Source: Lachancea dasiensis (lineage: Eukaryota > Ascomycota > Saccharomycetes > Saccharomycetales > Saccharomycetaceae). From it: a stretch of 64,000 bases of DNA. The notes below the pieces were generated by a model. That model had not been told where the DNA came from, did no database searches, and was given only the letters and a program-made list of their open reading frames with translations. The stretch covers positions 10,467 to 74,466 of the forward strand of contig LT598459.1 of NCBI GenBank assembly GCA_900074725.1, in the 5' to 3' direction. The translations under genes were made by a program, and so were the position numbers. Positions within the stretch are counted from its first letter, which is position 1. Each line of letters begins with the position of its first letter. Below are positions 20,295-29,806 of the stretch, piece after piece.

Positions 20295-21977
20295 TTAACA
20301 TTGATCATGAGGATCCTCCTTAGGTGGTTCCGGATCCACAGTAATCATGGTGTCAATTCTGAGAATGGCGATGCAGGCCTCTAGAGCAGATTTCAAAGAC
20401 TTAATTTTACTGATGGTTGGCTCCAAAACGCCCGAGTGGACTTCATCGACAACCTTTCCGCGAATCAAATCTAGACCATAGTTGCGATAGTTTTTTCTCT
20501 TTGAGTCGTTGAGTTGAGCCTGTTGACTAGCAGCATGGTATGTCCTCAGTTTGGCGATGAGATCACTGGAATCCTTTGCGGCGTTCACAGCCAAAGTCTT
20601 CGGTATCACGAGGAGAGCGCCCGCAAACTCGGCGATTGCTAGCTGCTCGCGAGACCCAACGGTGGTAGCGAAGTTTTCTAAATAGATGTTCAGGGCGGTC
20701 TCTACAGAGCCACCACCTGGCACCACGTTGCCACTCTCTAGGGTTCTTTTTACAACGCACAAGGAATCATGAATGGAACGCTCCATTTCGTCCAGTGAAT
20801 AATCGTTGGCACCGCGCAATACGATGGATGAAGAAGAGTGTTTAGCAGTTCCCTTGACAAGGATGCACTCGTCGTCTGAAAACTTAGTTTGAACAACCTC
20901 CTGACAGCTGCCCAAAGAGGCGGCTTCAAAAGTCTCTTCACCCTCCAAGTTGGACATTGAGCTGATTAGGGTTGCACCAGTGGCTCTGGCAATTCTTCTT
21001 AGATCCTCCTTCTTACAACGTCTCACAGCCATAACCTTAGCTTCAACAAATTCTTTCAGACAGAGGTCATCAATACCTTTGGTAGTTAGTACAACATTGG
21101 CACCCGCGGCGATGATTTTCCTGACCTTTTCCAAAACAATCCCGGCTTCGCGCTTGCGAATTTCCTCCAACTGGTCAGGGTCGGTGATGTTGATCTGTAC
21201 GCCCATTGCCATTCTAGCCTTCTGCAAATTTAAGTCAAGACATGCAATCTTGACGTTGCCCCCGTCTAAACGCTTGGGCATAGCTTGTGACGCAACGGTA
21301 CAGTTAAGGGCGTAGCCTTGCACAAGTACGGACTCACGGGCAGATTTCCCGTGAGCTTTGAGAATATTAACGGCCTTTACTGGGTATTTGACCTCACCTT
21401 TGGAGTTCTGAGTTTTCACGGCTAGTAGAGCATCCACGACCATGTTGCCAAAAAAATCAGAATCGGACCCAATGATCTTAGAAGACATACTGGTCTTGGC
21501 AATGTTCACCATGGATTCTTTGCCCAGTGATTCTACGCTCATCGATAAAACCTCTTCAATATATCTGACAGCCTCTCTAAGGGCTACGCGAAAGCCAGTA
21601 ATGATTGTGGTAGGATGAATCTTGTTCTTCACTAGAGAATTGGCCCTCTTCAATAATTCGGATGCGATGATAACCACGCTTGTTGTCCCATCCCCAATTT
21701 CCCGATCTTGTTGTTGAGCTAACTCTACCAAAATTTTGCCCGCTGGATGTTGTACGTCCAACAGAGATAGAATTGTCGCACCGTCGTTGGTCACAGTGAA
21801 ATCACCAATATCATCAACAAGCATCTTATCCAATCCTACTGGACCTAAAGATGATTTGACGACGTTCGCTACCGCAAGCGCAGCCAAAACATTTTGGTTT
21901 CTAATGTCGTCACCACTAACCTTTTCGCCACCAAGAAAAAGCGTATCAGAACGCGAATTGTTTAGTACAGAAGCCAT
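20295..21977 (-). CDS. TCP1: CCT/TRiC chaperonin subunit alpha
   Basis: 560 residues, the length expected for Cct1. Group II chaperonin landmarks in order: [19 protein letters not shown] (about 38-56), VTNDGATIL (62-70), the ATP-binding GDGTTSVV (95-102), apical-domain [20 protein letters not shown], then [13 protein letters not shown] and the equatorial [17 protein letters not shown]. One of eight subunits of the hetero-oligomeric cytosolic chaperonin that folds actin, tubulin and WD40 proteins; essential. Minus strand like its neighbours UPC2 and CDC42. The start is the ATG at 21975-21977. Confidence 0.98.
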   Translation of the reverse strand: MASVLNNSRSDTLFLGGEKVSGDDIRNQNVLAALAVANVVKSSLGPVGLDKMLVDDIGDFTVTNDGATILSLLDVQHPAGKILVELAQQQDREIGDGTTSVVIIASELLKRANSLVKNKIHPTTIITGFRVALREAVRYIEEVLSMSVESLGKESMVNIAKTSMSSKIIGSDSDFFGNMVVDALLAVKTQNSKGEVKYPVKAVNILKAHGKSARESVLVQGYALNCTVASQAMPKRLDGGNVKIACLDLNLQKARMAMGVQINITDPDQLEEIRKREAGIVLEKVRKIIAAGANVVLTTKGIDDLCLKEFVEAKVMAVRRCKKEDLRRIARATGATLISSMSNLEGEETFEAASLGSCQEVVQTKFSDDECILVKGTAKHSSSSIVLRGANDYSLDEMERSIHDSLCVVKRTLESGNVVPGGGSVETALNIYLENFATTVGSREQLAIAEFAGALLVIPKTLAVNAAKDSSDLIAKLRTYHAASQQAQLNDSKRKNYRNYGLDLIRGKVVDEVHSGVLEPTISKIKSLKSALEACIAILRIDTMITVDPEPPKEDPHDQC

Positions 21978-22606
21978 TTTTCCAAAACCAGCTACCTATC
22001 TCTTGAATTGGTTATCGATTAAATTCTCTGGTAACTCAATGGAATGCCGTTCTCCTGGTGATCTGACTATGTAAAGTTTAGTTGGTAGGTACGCATAGAA
22101 ATGATAGCTTGATTCAAGAAAAGTTGTAGTGAAAAATCCATTCGTGAAACACGATGATCTCTTGGAAAGCGATTATCCTGGCATAACCTTAGCCCTTTCC
22201 ACACTATAGATACCACTGACTGCTCTCACAAGAGGCTTTAGAGTAATTTAGTTTTGAATTGCTATAGTTTGTATTACGGAGGTAACTACGAGAACACAAC
22301 TTGGAATGGTAACTTGTAAACTGGAAAAATTTAGATTTTGGTGGACGCCCTCTGCCGGCCAGTTTTGCTCGTCATATATGTATCCAGCACATGAGATTTA
22401 AGCTCTTCGAGCCAAAGCTGTGGAAAAAGTATGCGACCTCTCCATTTGAAGAATTTGGAGGAGAGAACAGAAAGAAGAAAAGAGGGAAAGCAGACAAAAC
22501 ACAAGCCTTGAAGGCCAGGTTTGATTTTGCACGCTTGACCGCTCCTTTGTCGTGAGGTAAGACAACAACAAACTCCGTAATATTGCATCTAGCGTGGCAC
22601 CCCATC
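21978..22606. other. TCP1 promoter and CDC42 3' region
   Basis: About 630 bp. Overlapping short frames at 22331-22683 are opposite or offset to the CDC42 3' end and have no recognisable product. No RNA gene seen. Confidence 0.5.
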
Positions 22607-23182
22607 TTATAAAATAGTACATTTTTTGCTCTTCTTGATAACAGGAGGCTCCAGAGCCGCGACAATAGCCTCATCGAATACATTCTTCAAGCCACGTTGC
22701 GTAAGGGCCGAGCATTCCACATACTTGATTGCCCGAAGCTCACGCGCCAACCGTTCGCCTTGATCTGGAAGAATAGGACGCAAGCGTTGTCTCTGGAGCT
22801 TTTCAATGATCACTTTGTCGTCCCGCAAGTCGACCTGCGTGCCAACAATCAGGCATGGAACACCAGGGCAGTGGTGGTGTACCTCGGGAAACCATTTCTC
22901 TTTCACATTCTCAAAAGAAGGAGGCGAAATTACGCTGAAACACACCAAAAACACGTCAGTGGACGGGTACGAGAGTGGTCTCAAACGGTCGTAATCTTCC
23001 TGGCCTGCAGTGTCGAATAGTCCCAGTGTGTAAGGCTCGTCGCCGATCATCACTGTCACCGCGTAATTGTCAAAAACAGTGGGCACGTAATCGGCTGGAA
23101 ACTGGTTTGTTGTGTAGGAAATCAATAAGCAGGTTTTACCGACTGCACCATCGCCAACGACCACGCACTTCAGTGTCTGCAT
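22607..23182 (-). CDS. CDC42: Rho-family GTPase, cell polarity regulator
   Basis: 191 residues, identical in length to S. cerevisiae Cdc42. P-loop GDGAVGKT (10-17), switch I around [11 protein letters not shown] with effector Thr35, switch [19 protein letters not shown] (57-73), base-contact TQVD (115-118), Rho-type insert [20 protein letters not shown], polybasic KKSKK and C-terminal prenylation box CTIL. The terminal Leu predicts geranylgeranylation. It sets bud-site polarity, actin organisation and mating morphogenesis at the plasma membrane. In S. cerevisiae it neighbours ECM22 (YLR228C); here it lies between TCP1 and GCD6, which shows the interleaved pre-duplication order. Confidence 0.98.
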   Translation of the reverse strand: MQTLKCVVVGDGAVGKTCLLISYTTNQFPADYVPTVFDNYAVTVMIGDEPYTLGLFDTAGQEDYDRLRPLSYPSTDVFLVCFSVISPPSFENVKEKWFPEVHHHCPGVPCLIVGTQVDLRDDKVIIEKLQRQRLRPILPDQGERLARELRAIKYVECSALTQRGLKNVFDEAIVAALEPPVIKKSKKCTIL

Positions 23183-23760
23183 AATTTATGTTTTCTCGTG
23201 TTTTGAAGAGTCTTCCGAAAGTTGTTTTTCTGCTTTTCGAGCGAAGCTTATAAATTCCTGCGTCCGTTCACTCTTGAAGCTTCTCCGTAGCCTGAATAAA
23301 GTAACTTTAAGTTTGCTGTAAAGGCAATTGGCCGACTGAACTTTCCTGTTTTCGTTTGGCTCACGTCTATTATGGCGTTCTTGAGATCGTAGGCAGTTAG
23401 TTAGTTCTCTCCTTGATATACAATTTTTCTCTCAGTGCCGTGCTCGATAACCTATTGCCGGGTAAGGGGACCTGTGGTATAAGTTACCGGCGTCCATCTA
23501 CAATACAAAACTGTCTAACAAATGATTATTTCACTCAAGATGGGCGCTCTAATCAGTTGAGTAATGTGCTTATTGAATTATTCTTGTGTATTCTCTTGCG
23601 TGATTAGTGTTTAGTTGTGTAGTTATTTTTCAATCACCATTTATTACATGTAAAACCCAGCATCGAAATCAAAGATTCTCCTATTACGGAGTCCGCTTGT
23701 GACTACCATCTATAACGGGCCATGGGGTAGGAGGGTGCCACGTAATAGTTCTTCTTTTGA
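23183..23760. other. CDC42 promoter and 3' end of GCD6
   Basis: About 580 bp with pyrimidine-rich stretches and no gene. A TTCCGAAAG near 23210 resembles the core of a yeast CDEIII centromere element but lacks the adjoining long AT-rich segment. Confidence 0.45.
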
Positions 23761-25941
23761 TTACTCGCTGTCTGTCACGTCCGACTCTTCTTCCTCAGAA
23801 GTAGACTCCTCATCCGCGGTCCTCAACCATTCTACCCATTTTCCGGTCAGTGTTTTTGCCTCCGCGTGGGAAGAGTCCTGGGAGGTTTGGTCCCACCAAG
23901 TGTATATGACGTCTTCGTCCAGGATGTCATGATCGTAAAGACAGGATAGAGCAGTAAAAATAATGAACTCGGGCTTTTCGAAGGCCTGTACAACAGCTTT
24001 CTCTAAAATGAGATTGGCCAGATCGATGAACTCTTCTTGGTCAAAAGCCTGACGTTTGAAGAGGAGGCCCCACTGTCCAAACACCTTTTGAACCGCTTCC
24101 TTGGGTCCGAGTGTCTGAGTAGTGATAAAATGGTACGTCCGCCTCAACAGGGCCACCACGGTGGCTGATCTGACTTCGTGATACGTCACATTGATACTCA
24201 TCCGCAGGGTGTTCAATTCCAGCAGAGCAGTGTCGAGATCGTGATTGTTTTCCATGGCTCTCTCAACTGTGGCGATGGCCTCTGCATCGAAATCTTCTTC
24301 CTCGTCTTCATCGTCATCGTCTTCCTCACGATCGGTATATGCACTTGTAGTCGACGACCTGCGCTTTTTCTTGAGCTTGGCAGAGATAGAAGAAATGGAG
24401 TTGTCGCTCAAGTACAAGTCGTCAAAACGGTAAGCGAGTGCGTTGGTGACCTTGTCCAAAACGCTACTGACATCCTCATAGTCACTATCATCGCTCTCAT
24501 AAACGTATCCTACACCCTTCTCACCTACCAATTCCCGAGCAGGTAGCGCATTAGTGGATTTGGCTGCTCGATCAACCGTGTCATCGAAACCGTAAGGTTC
24601 ACTGTCTAAAAATTGAGATGGTTGCCTTTCAACACAAGCTTCTGACAGTCTTGTTCCAACTGGGACCACCATGTTGTCGTCTAATACCACATTAAAGCCA
24701 ATGACGCAGCCATCGTGCAGGACCACTTTAGATCCAATTTTAACGTTGGATGCCACTATGGAATGTTCTATAGCGGTCTGGCTTCCGATGATGGCATTAT
24801 CCCATATAAAACTGTTTTTGATGATTATATTCTCGCCAATCTGACAGTTCCTGCCAATGACGGAATTTTCTATAATGGTGCCCTCTCCGATCTTGGAACC
24901 GGACCCGATGACGGTTCTCTTGCCGATCTTACAGGACTGTGCTAATACGACTCCTTTCTCTTTATAAATGTGCTCAGATTCGTACGAATATGTTTGATCC
25001 TCAAGTAAGTTCGAATTTAAAACAAGTGGGTAGCACCATCTGGCAATGAAATCCTGTGAAATGGCATCATAGGTTTGCCAGCTTTCTACTCTCGCGGCAT
25101 AATCTTCCGTAATGAATGCATATATACTCTTCTTGAGTAAATCGCTTGTCAAAACACCTTTGACAAAATCTCTTCTCAGGAATTGGTAATCGAAATTCTC
25201 CTGAAAAATTGCTGGAACATGGGGCGAACAAATGTCAACGTGACAATCAACTAGATCATTGCGCACTGTAAATTCATCCACATCTTCGAGTAGCTCGGGA
25301 TCTACCGATATTGATGTCTTTTGATTAGAGTTTTCAAGAGGTATGTCTTGGTAATATAGACATTTGTCGTTTGACTGGTCGAGAAGAAATACTGCAGGCT
25401 CATGGCATCGAGATCTGAAAAACTGACTAGCTTTGCTTAGGCACATAGTCACGATGTGATCTTTATCTTCAGCTTTCTTTTTGCGGTGGAATTCCAGCGC
25501 CTTGTCGAATTCCATATTTGTGACCAAATCACCACTTACCAGGATAAAGTCCCCCGTAATAATCCCTCGGTTGTCCACGTCACGCATAGCATCGCCTACA
25601 GATCTGGATTCTAGAGACATAATTGTTGAAACTCGAAATGGGGACCAAGGCATGTTCCATCTGGAGTTTTCGATGTACTCACTTATCTGATCTGCGTGAG
25701 AAGCGCACATCAAGTACACTTCACTAGCACCAGCTTTCGCTAGAAACTCAAGGGTATATTCGATCAATGGAACATTGGCCAAAGGCAACAGGCACCTCGG
25801 CTTCACAGCTGTGAGGGGCATGAACCTGGTTTCAAACGAATCTGTCAAGACGATGGCTTGCAAACGTTCGTCTTGAACTAATTCAGCTTTATTGCCACCA
25901 TTTCCACCTTTGCCAGTGACTTTCCCTTTCTTTCCAGCCAT
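23761..25941 (-). CDS. GCD6: eIF2B catalytic subunit epsilon
   Basis: 726 residues from the ATG at 25939-25941 (712 in S. cerevisiae); the frame continues two codons upstream only from TTG. An N-terminal nucleotidyltransferase-like domain contains LQAIVLTDSFETRFMPLT and LLPLANVPLIEYTLEFLAKAG. It is followed by left-handed beta-helix hexapeptide repeats (about 330-430, with runs such as IGEGTIIENSVIGRNCQIG), an acidic stretch EEDDDDEDEEEDFD, and the C-terminal W2/HEAT domain ending with acidic EEEESDVTD, which carries the exchange activity and contacts eIF2. Guanine-nucleotide exchange on eIF2 controls general translation and the Gcn4 response. An N-terminal Lys/Gly-rich segment (GKKGKVTGKGGNGGNK) is lineage-specific. 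Confidence 0.97.
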   Translation of the reverse strand: MAGKKGKVTGKGGNGGNKAELVQDERLQAIVLTDSFETRFMPLTAVKPRCLLPLANVPLIEYTLEFLAKAGASEVYLMCASHADQISEYIENSRWNMPWSPFRVSTIMSLESRSVGDAMRDVDNRGIITGDFILVSGDLVTNMEFDKALEFHRKKKAEDKDHIVTMCLSKASQFFRSRCHEPAVFLLDQSNDKCLYYQDIPLENSNQKTSISVDPELLEDVDEFTVRNDLVDCHVDICSPHVPAIFQENFDYQFLRRDFVKGVLTSDLLKKSIYAFITEDYAARVESWQTYDAISQDFIARWCYPLVLNSNLLEDQTYSYESEHIYKEKGVVLAQSCKIGKRTVIGSGSKIGEGTIIENSVIGRNCQIGENIIIKNSFIWDNAIIGSQTAIEHSIVASNVKIGSKVVLHDGCVIGFNVVLDDNMVVPVGTRLSEACVERQPSQFLDSEPYGFDDTVDRAAKSTNALPARELVGEKGVGYVYESDDSDYEDVSSVLDKVTNALAYRFDDLYLSDNSISSISAKLKKKRRSSTTSAYTDREEDDDDEDEEEDFDAEAIATVERAMENNHDLDTALLELNTLRMSINVTYHEVRSATVVALLRRTYHFITTQTLGPKEAVQKVFGQWGLLFKRQAFDQEEFIDLANLILEKAVVQAFEKPEFIIFTALSCLYDHDILDEDVIYTWWDQTSQDSSHAEAKTLTGKWVEWLRTADEESTSEEEESDVTDSE

Positions 25942-27132
25942 CTTCAATATTATATCAATGACTTTCGGAGCCTGAACTTTGGTTCTAAGGTTGATTTTGG
26001 GTGGGCACTAAGCGATGATTGGCAGTGATGGATTCCAATTAAGAATTCTACTCTTGCAAAGAATAAAGCGCACTATGTACGGATGTTTGGCTCTGGAAAG
26101 AGTTAAGAGAGCTGCCACATCGAGACAGGCCTTGTGAGAAGAGCATCGGCTAATAGAGTCATAGAGCTCAATCCGTCAAGAAGTTTGGCTACATTTCTAG
26201 TACAATGTTGACCATTCATACTTTCAGTGGGAGGTCCAAAAATAAAAGAGAGCACTTAGATCAAGAGTATACATCACGGAGTTGATCTAATGAAAATCAC
26301 TGAGCCTTCTCCCCCCTGTGAAGATGCAAGGTTGTTTGGACCTTTCCTTTCTCTATAATGGAAAGTGACCTACGCTCCGACGTCTAATCCCTTCTGAACT
26401 ATGGTGGCCCATGTGATTGACGTAGAAAACTAGACTCTTATAGAGTCTAGCCAAGAAATGTAGTCTAGTCCATAGCCTGTTTGCAAGCAAGTCAACAGGT
26501 CGTTTTGTGACTGATTTTATATTCTTCGAAACCTCATCACGGATATATCCCTCGCCCATATCGCTCTCGAGCTGAGCGGTCGGCGCCAATCACAGCCTCT
26601 TTGACATTTTATTTCCAGATTCAGCATCAGCTGGGATCAAATATTAAAGGTATTTTATAATAGACTGGCATATACATGTATTTTATCGGTAGGAGGTAAC
26701 GACTGCTCAAGAGCACTCGCATATTATTTGAAATTAACAAGAACGACTGCAGTAAATGAACAAAACTTTCGCCGAAACGCCCGAGCAATTAGCGCATCGG
26801 AAACAGGGACTCCCCCCTACAGGGACATAAGGATATCTCAAGCATTTGTGCTGAGGTGAAGGGGTGCAAAAGACGTGATGTGACACCTGTTGGTCAAAAG
26901 AAAACATTGCGACGTACTGGCAATGTTACAAAAACAGTGCGATCATATTGTGATCCTAATGCAAAAACTGGTCGACCTTGAGCATCTAATAGTCTTGATT
27001 ATTGGTTGCAGCATGTCCTTTGGTGTCTTGTCAGCAAAGCACAGGACGATTACGATGTGAGCAAGACGGGTTTGATCTATGTAAAGCGGTCAGGTAATCG
27101 GGTGGAACTATCAAATTTGTCCAGCTAGCAGT

Positions 27133-27495
27133 TCATACTGGGGCTTTTGTGGAGTCTTCGGAGACGTTTCGGTAGCTGGTTTGAAATTTAAATACTTGTT
27201 GCTGGATTGATGCTATGGCCATCATGGCACAATGAATCACAGATATGACCTTGAGCATCCTAAAAGTATTTTGACCCAATGCAGAGACGCTATTGCCAAT
27301 AAATTTGGCTAGCTTTCGACCAGTGACGCTGAATTCTTTAATAAAGTGAGTTTTCGAATAGTTTCGCAGCCACTCGAAAGCAAATATAGCTCTTCGAATG
27401 CAGAACCTCGCCACCTTATTCGTAGTTGTGGAACATAAGAAGTTTACTTGAGGTAAGATCATACAAGTACGAATTAAAGCAATGCTTATAAGCAT
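27133..27495 (-). CDS. Doubtful hypothetical ORF, 120 aa
   Basis: ATG-started frame reading LISIALIRTCMILPQ... and ending YRNVSEDSTKAPV. It has one weakly hydrophobic N-terminal segment and a basic middle, no known motif and no TATA box or neighbour support. In roughly 20 kb of non-coding yeast DNA a few open frames of this size are expected by chance, so I keep it only as a possibility. Confidence 0.15.
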   Translation of the reverse strand: MLISIALIRTCMILPQVNFLCSTTTNKVARFCIRRAIFAFEWLRNYSKTHFIKEFSVTGRKLAKFIGNSVSALGQNTFRMLKVISVIHCAMMAIASIQQQVFKFQTSYRNVSEDSTKAPV

Positions 27496-27523
27496 AGGGC
27501 TCGTGCAGTCAATGCCAGGCGGC

Positions 27524-27629
27524 CCTCATGGAGATCTCTATTGGCAGGATATCTAAAGCCACCGTATGCTTTCTAGCCTCATGGAGATCTCTATTGGCAG
27601 GATATCTAAAGCCACCGTATGCTTTCCAG
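27524..27629. repeat. 53-bp perfect-spacing tandem duplication near tRNA-Ile
   Basis: Units 27524-27576 and 27577-27629, each beginning CCTCATGGAGATC and ending in GTATGCTTTYTAG/CCAG, with only one or two differences at the end. It lies about 240 bp from the tRNA gene. The near identity implies a recent duplication. Confidence 0.85.
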
Positions 27630-27851
27630 CTTCTCCAACGTTTTCAGAATCTCCAGGCTTTCATAAAGCCTGGATCTTTCGGTGCTTAAGGTACGACCGA
27701 AACTCAAGGGAAAAACATTTTTGTAAACTCTCTCACTAGCATAATCCTTACACCGTTATTTGGCGCACTCCCAAAATGCAAGGAACCAGGTATGTTGACA
27801 ATGCTACTTTTTCACGTCCGCTTTCCACCTATGGCTATTTGACAAAAATGG

Positions 27852-27858
27852 AAAAAAA
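27852..27858 (-). terminator. RNA polymerase III terminator of tRNA-Ile(UAU)
   Basis: Seven A on the plus strand give T7 on the transcribed strand about 10 nt downstream of the tRNA 3' end. Confidence 0.75.
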
Positions 27859-27868
27859 TAATGGAAAG

Positions 27869-28004
27869 TGCTCGAGGTGGGGTTCGAACCCACGACGGTC
27901 GCGTTGCTTTAAAGGCCGTGTTTAGCGGCCGTACTTTCACAGAAAGCTTCGGAGAACCGAATGCATCTATAAGCACGAAGCTCTAACCACTGAGCTACAC
28001 GAGC
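27869..28004 (-). tRNA. tRNA-Ile(UAU) with a 63-nt intron
   Basis: The minus strand gives a complete cloverleaf: acceptor GCTCGTG paired with CTCGAGC, D arm GCTC-AGTGGTTA-GAGC, anticodon arm TCGTG-CTTATAA-CGCGA with anticodon TAT, T arm GTGGG-TTCGAAC-CCCAC, discriminator A. Exon 1 is 28004-27968, the intron is 27967-27905, and exon 2 is 27904-27869, giving a 73-nt mature tRNA without CCA. The intron enters after position 37, the canonical site, and can pair internally (CGGCCGC with its complement). S. cerevisiae tRNA-Ile(UAU) also has a long intron (60 nt), which is needed for pseudouridine formation in the anticodon by Pus1. It reads AUA codons. Confidence 0.95.
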
Positions 28005-28348
28005 ATTTTCGAAAGTAAGAGTTGGATCATACCATACAAGTATCAGAACTGCGAATCACAAGAAAAAGGAGAATGCAAATCTATCAGGTAAGGCATTAAG
28101 CACTGCCGAGGAGAGTTAGACGCTTCGCTAGAGTTATGATACAGTTTCTATCTATTTTTCCGAGAAGTTCTCTAATGATCTCTACTATATAGCGGATGTA
28201 GGTCATCTTACAGGGCGTCTCGACGATAGGAACGTCTGTCTACTCATATCGACCTGGCGGACGATTTGATAGTTGAGTTTTTTCTCCGATGTTTTTATTC
28301 GCGATGGCCAACGCCACGCCACAAGCCTTTGAGTTTTGGGCCTGAAAT
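28005..28348. other. Spacer between tRNA-Ile and the CYSTM gene
   Basis: 344 bp forming the tRNA 5' flank and the 3' end of the CYSTM gene; the part next to the tRNA is AT-rich. No gene seen. Confidence 0.4.
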
Positions 28349-28585
28349 CTAATTGCAGCACAATTCCAGTAAACAACAGCAGCACAACGCTCCCATACAC
28401 CATTCGCAGCAGCCTTTGTCCTGCTTTTGGGGTGGTTGTTGTTGGTACATGGGCTGTTGTTGCTGATAGTACCCACCTTGTGGTGGTCCCTGCTGGTAAT
28501 AACCTTGGTTCTGAGGAGGCCCCTGTTGATAATAGCCCCCACCTTGTTGTGGTGGTCCTTGCTGATAGTAGCCCTGATTGTTCAT
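28349..28585 (-). CDS. Small CYSTM-domain tail-anchored protein, YDR210W-like
   Basis: 78 residues. The first 50 are a low-complexity repeat of the type [10 protein letters not shown] (Gln, Tyr, Gly, Pro). The last 21 form the cysteine-rich transmembrane CYSTM segment beginning [13 protein letters not shown] and ending LLELCCN. S. cerevisiae has a small family of these (YDR210W, YBR016W, YDL012C), palmitoylation-prone proteins at the plasma membrane linked to stress tolerance. YDR210W lies directly between MSS4 and GCD6 in S. cerevisiae, exactly as here. The ATG at 28583-28585 starts MNNQGYYQ. Confidence 0.93.
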   Translation of the reverse strand: MNNQGYYQQGPPQQGGGYYQQGPPQNQGYYQQGPPQGGYYQQQQPMYQQQPPQKQDKGCCEWCMGALCCCCLLELCCN

Positions 28586-29806
28586 CGATGATAAAGTGAA
28601 GGATAAATCTGCAGAATGTCAGCCGAGGAAAGTTCCGTTGAAAACCTCTCGAGAACTTGTAACTTGGACAGAATTTAGGAAGTACCAATTTTCTTTGCAT
28701 ATGCCCAGCCTCGATCGACGTTACAAAAATTGGCATCTCTTTCGTTATAAGCGACTTTGATCTCCGATCCTCGAGGAATCTCGCCCGGAAAAAGACCCCA
28801 TTACAAAGCTACCACAGCTTTTCAATTGTATTGCTGGTTCCTATAACTATCAATTCTGATGGTTAAGGCTAACATCAATAGGAAAGTATTCGCTTTATGT
28901 TAAGTTCTTCAATTCTAATAAATATGTAAAATTGGTCGAGTAGCACAGGACAAAGACTTCAGTCTTCCTCAATCGTTGCTTTGTCTTTTCATTTGGTTGA
29001 GGAACTTGAGTAGCATTAACGCAACATATCTGGAGAAATCAGATTGTCGTTTTATTTTGATGTAGGTTTGAGAGAGCTTAGTTTTTTAGGGATCAACTGC
29101 CCGAAAAGCAACTCAGTGAAGTCTGCCATCTATAGAGGGTATGTGGGGTAACTTATCAAGGTACTTTACGTCAAGCTAAGGAAGGACATTAGCTCCTGGA
29201 ATAGCTCAACGTATACATGGCCCACTGATTAGGTATAAGATTTAATTGTTTTCATATTTTCATATGTGGGTAAACTTTAAAGACTTATAACATGATGTAG
29301 CTGCGATTCAATCACTTTTCTTTTAGAACACTAGTTCTTTAGCTGGCACACCAAACCGTTCATATCCATAGCAAGCATAATTATTATTGTAGAAAGTGTA
29401 AGAAAATAAGGTTTTATGATTTGTATAGGGGTTCGGTAGCATGGATGCCTCTGTCAAGGTTATGATAACATGTTATGCTAAGATGGTTCTTGTAGAAAAG
29501 GCTCATGAGTCCAACACCCACACTTTGTCATTTTTTCTTTATTTGTTTTTGTCTGCTAAATTGACAATAAAGATAACAAGTCTACAATCTACGTCGGGAC
29601 ACACATTCTATCACAGTTGTATATTTTTATCGCTACCTTCTCTTTCCTCAGTTGACGTACATAGAGTTCAAAAGTAAACTAGGTTGTAGCTGAAACCACT
29701 TTCAAAAATAAACAGTTAGGTGGCAAGTGAAGTTTGCTGCCCCCTTTCTAAACTGTAACATACGCACTTCATTTTCCTTGTCGTCCACTCAGAGGTCAAT
29801 CAGCAA
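28586..29806. other. 1.2 kb spacer upstream of the CYSTM gene
   Basis: AT-rich promoter region of the CYSTM gene plus the MSS4 3' region. It contains one AGGGG stress-type motif near 29428. No gene, tRNA or repeat that I can support. Confidence 0.45.

Larger units (their letters stand above)
25942..27868. other. 1.9 kb spacer between GCD6 and tRNA-Ile
   Basis: The upstream region of GCD6 plus a long stretch without a supported gene. A 120-codon ATG-started minus-strand frame at 27133-27495 is listed separately as doubtful. A 53-bp tandem duplication is at 27524-27629. The tRNA terminator (poly-A on the plus strand, 27852-27858) is at the right end. Confidence 0.5.

Noticed and set aside
23200-23230. 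TTCCGAAAG resembling the centromere CDEIII core
   Set aside because: No adjacent 80-160 bp AT-rich CDEII and no CDEI at the right distance; it lies in the CDC42 promoter.
24178-24945. Antisense frames within GCD6, and similar frames inside TCP1, ENA1, EST1/EBS1 and THI7
   Set aside because: They are shadows of strongly coding sequence on the other strand, without independent features.
26353-26589. 78-codon minus-strand frame upstream of GCD6
   Set aside because: Short, no recognisable motif, and within chance expectation.
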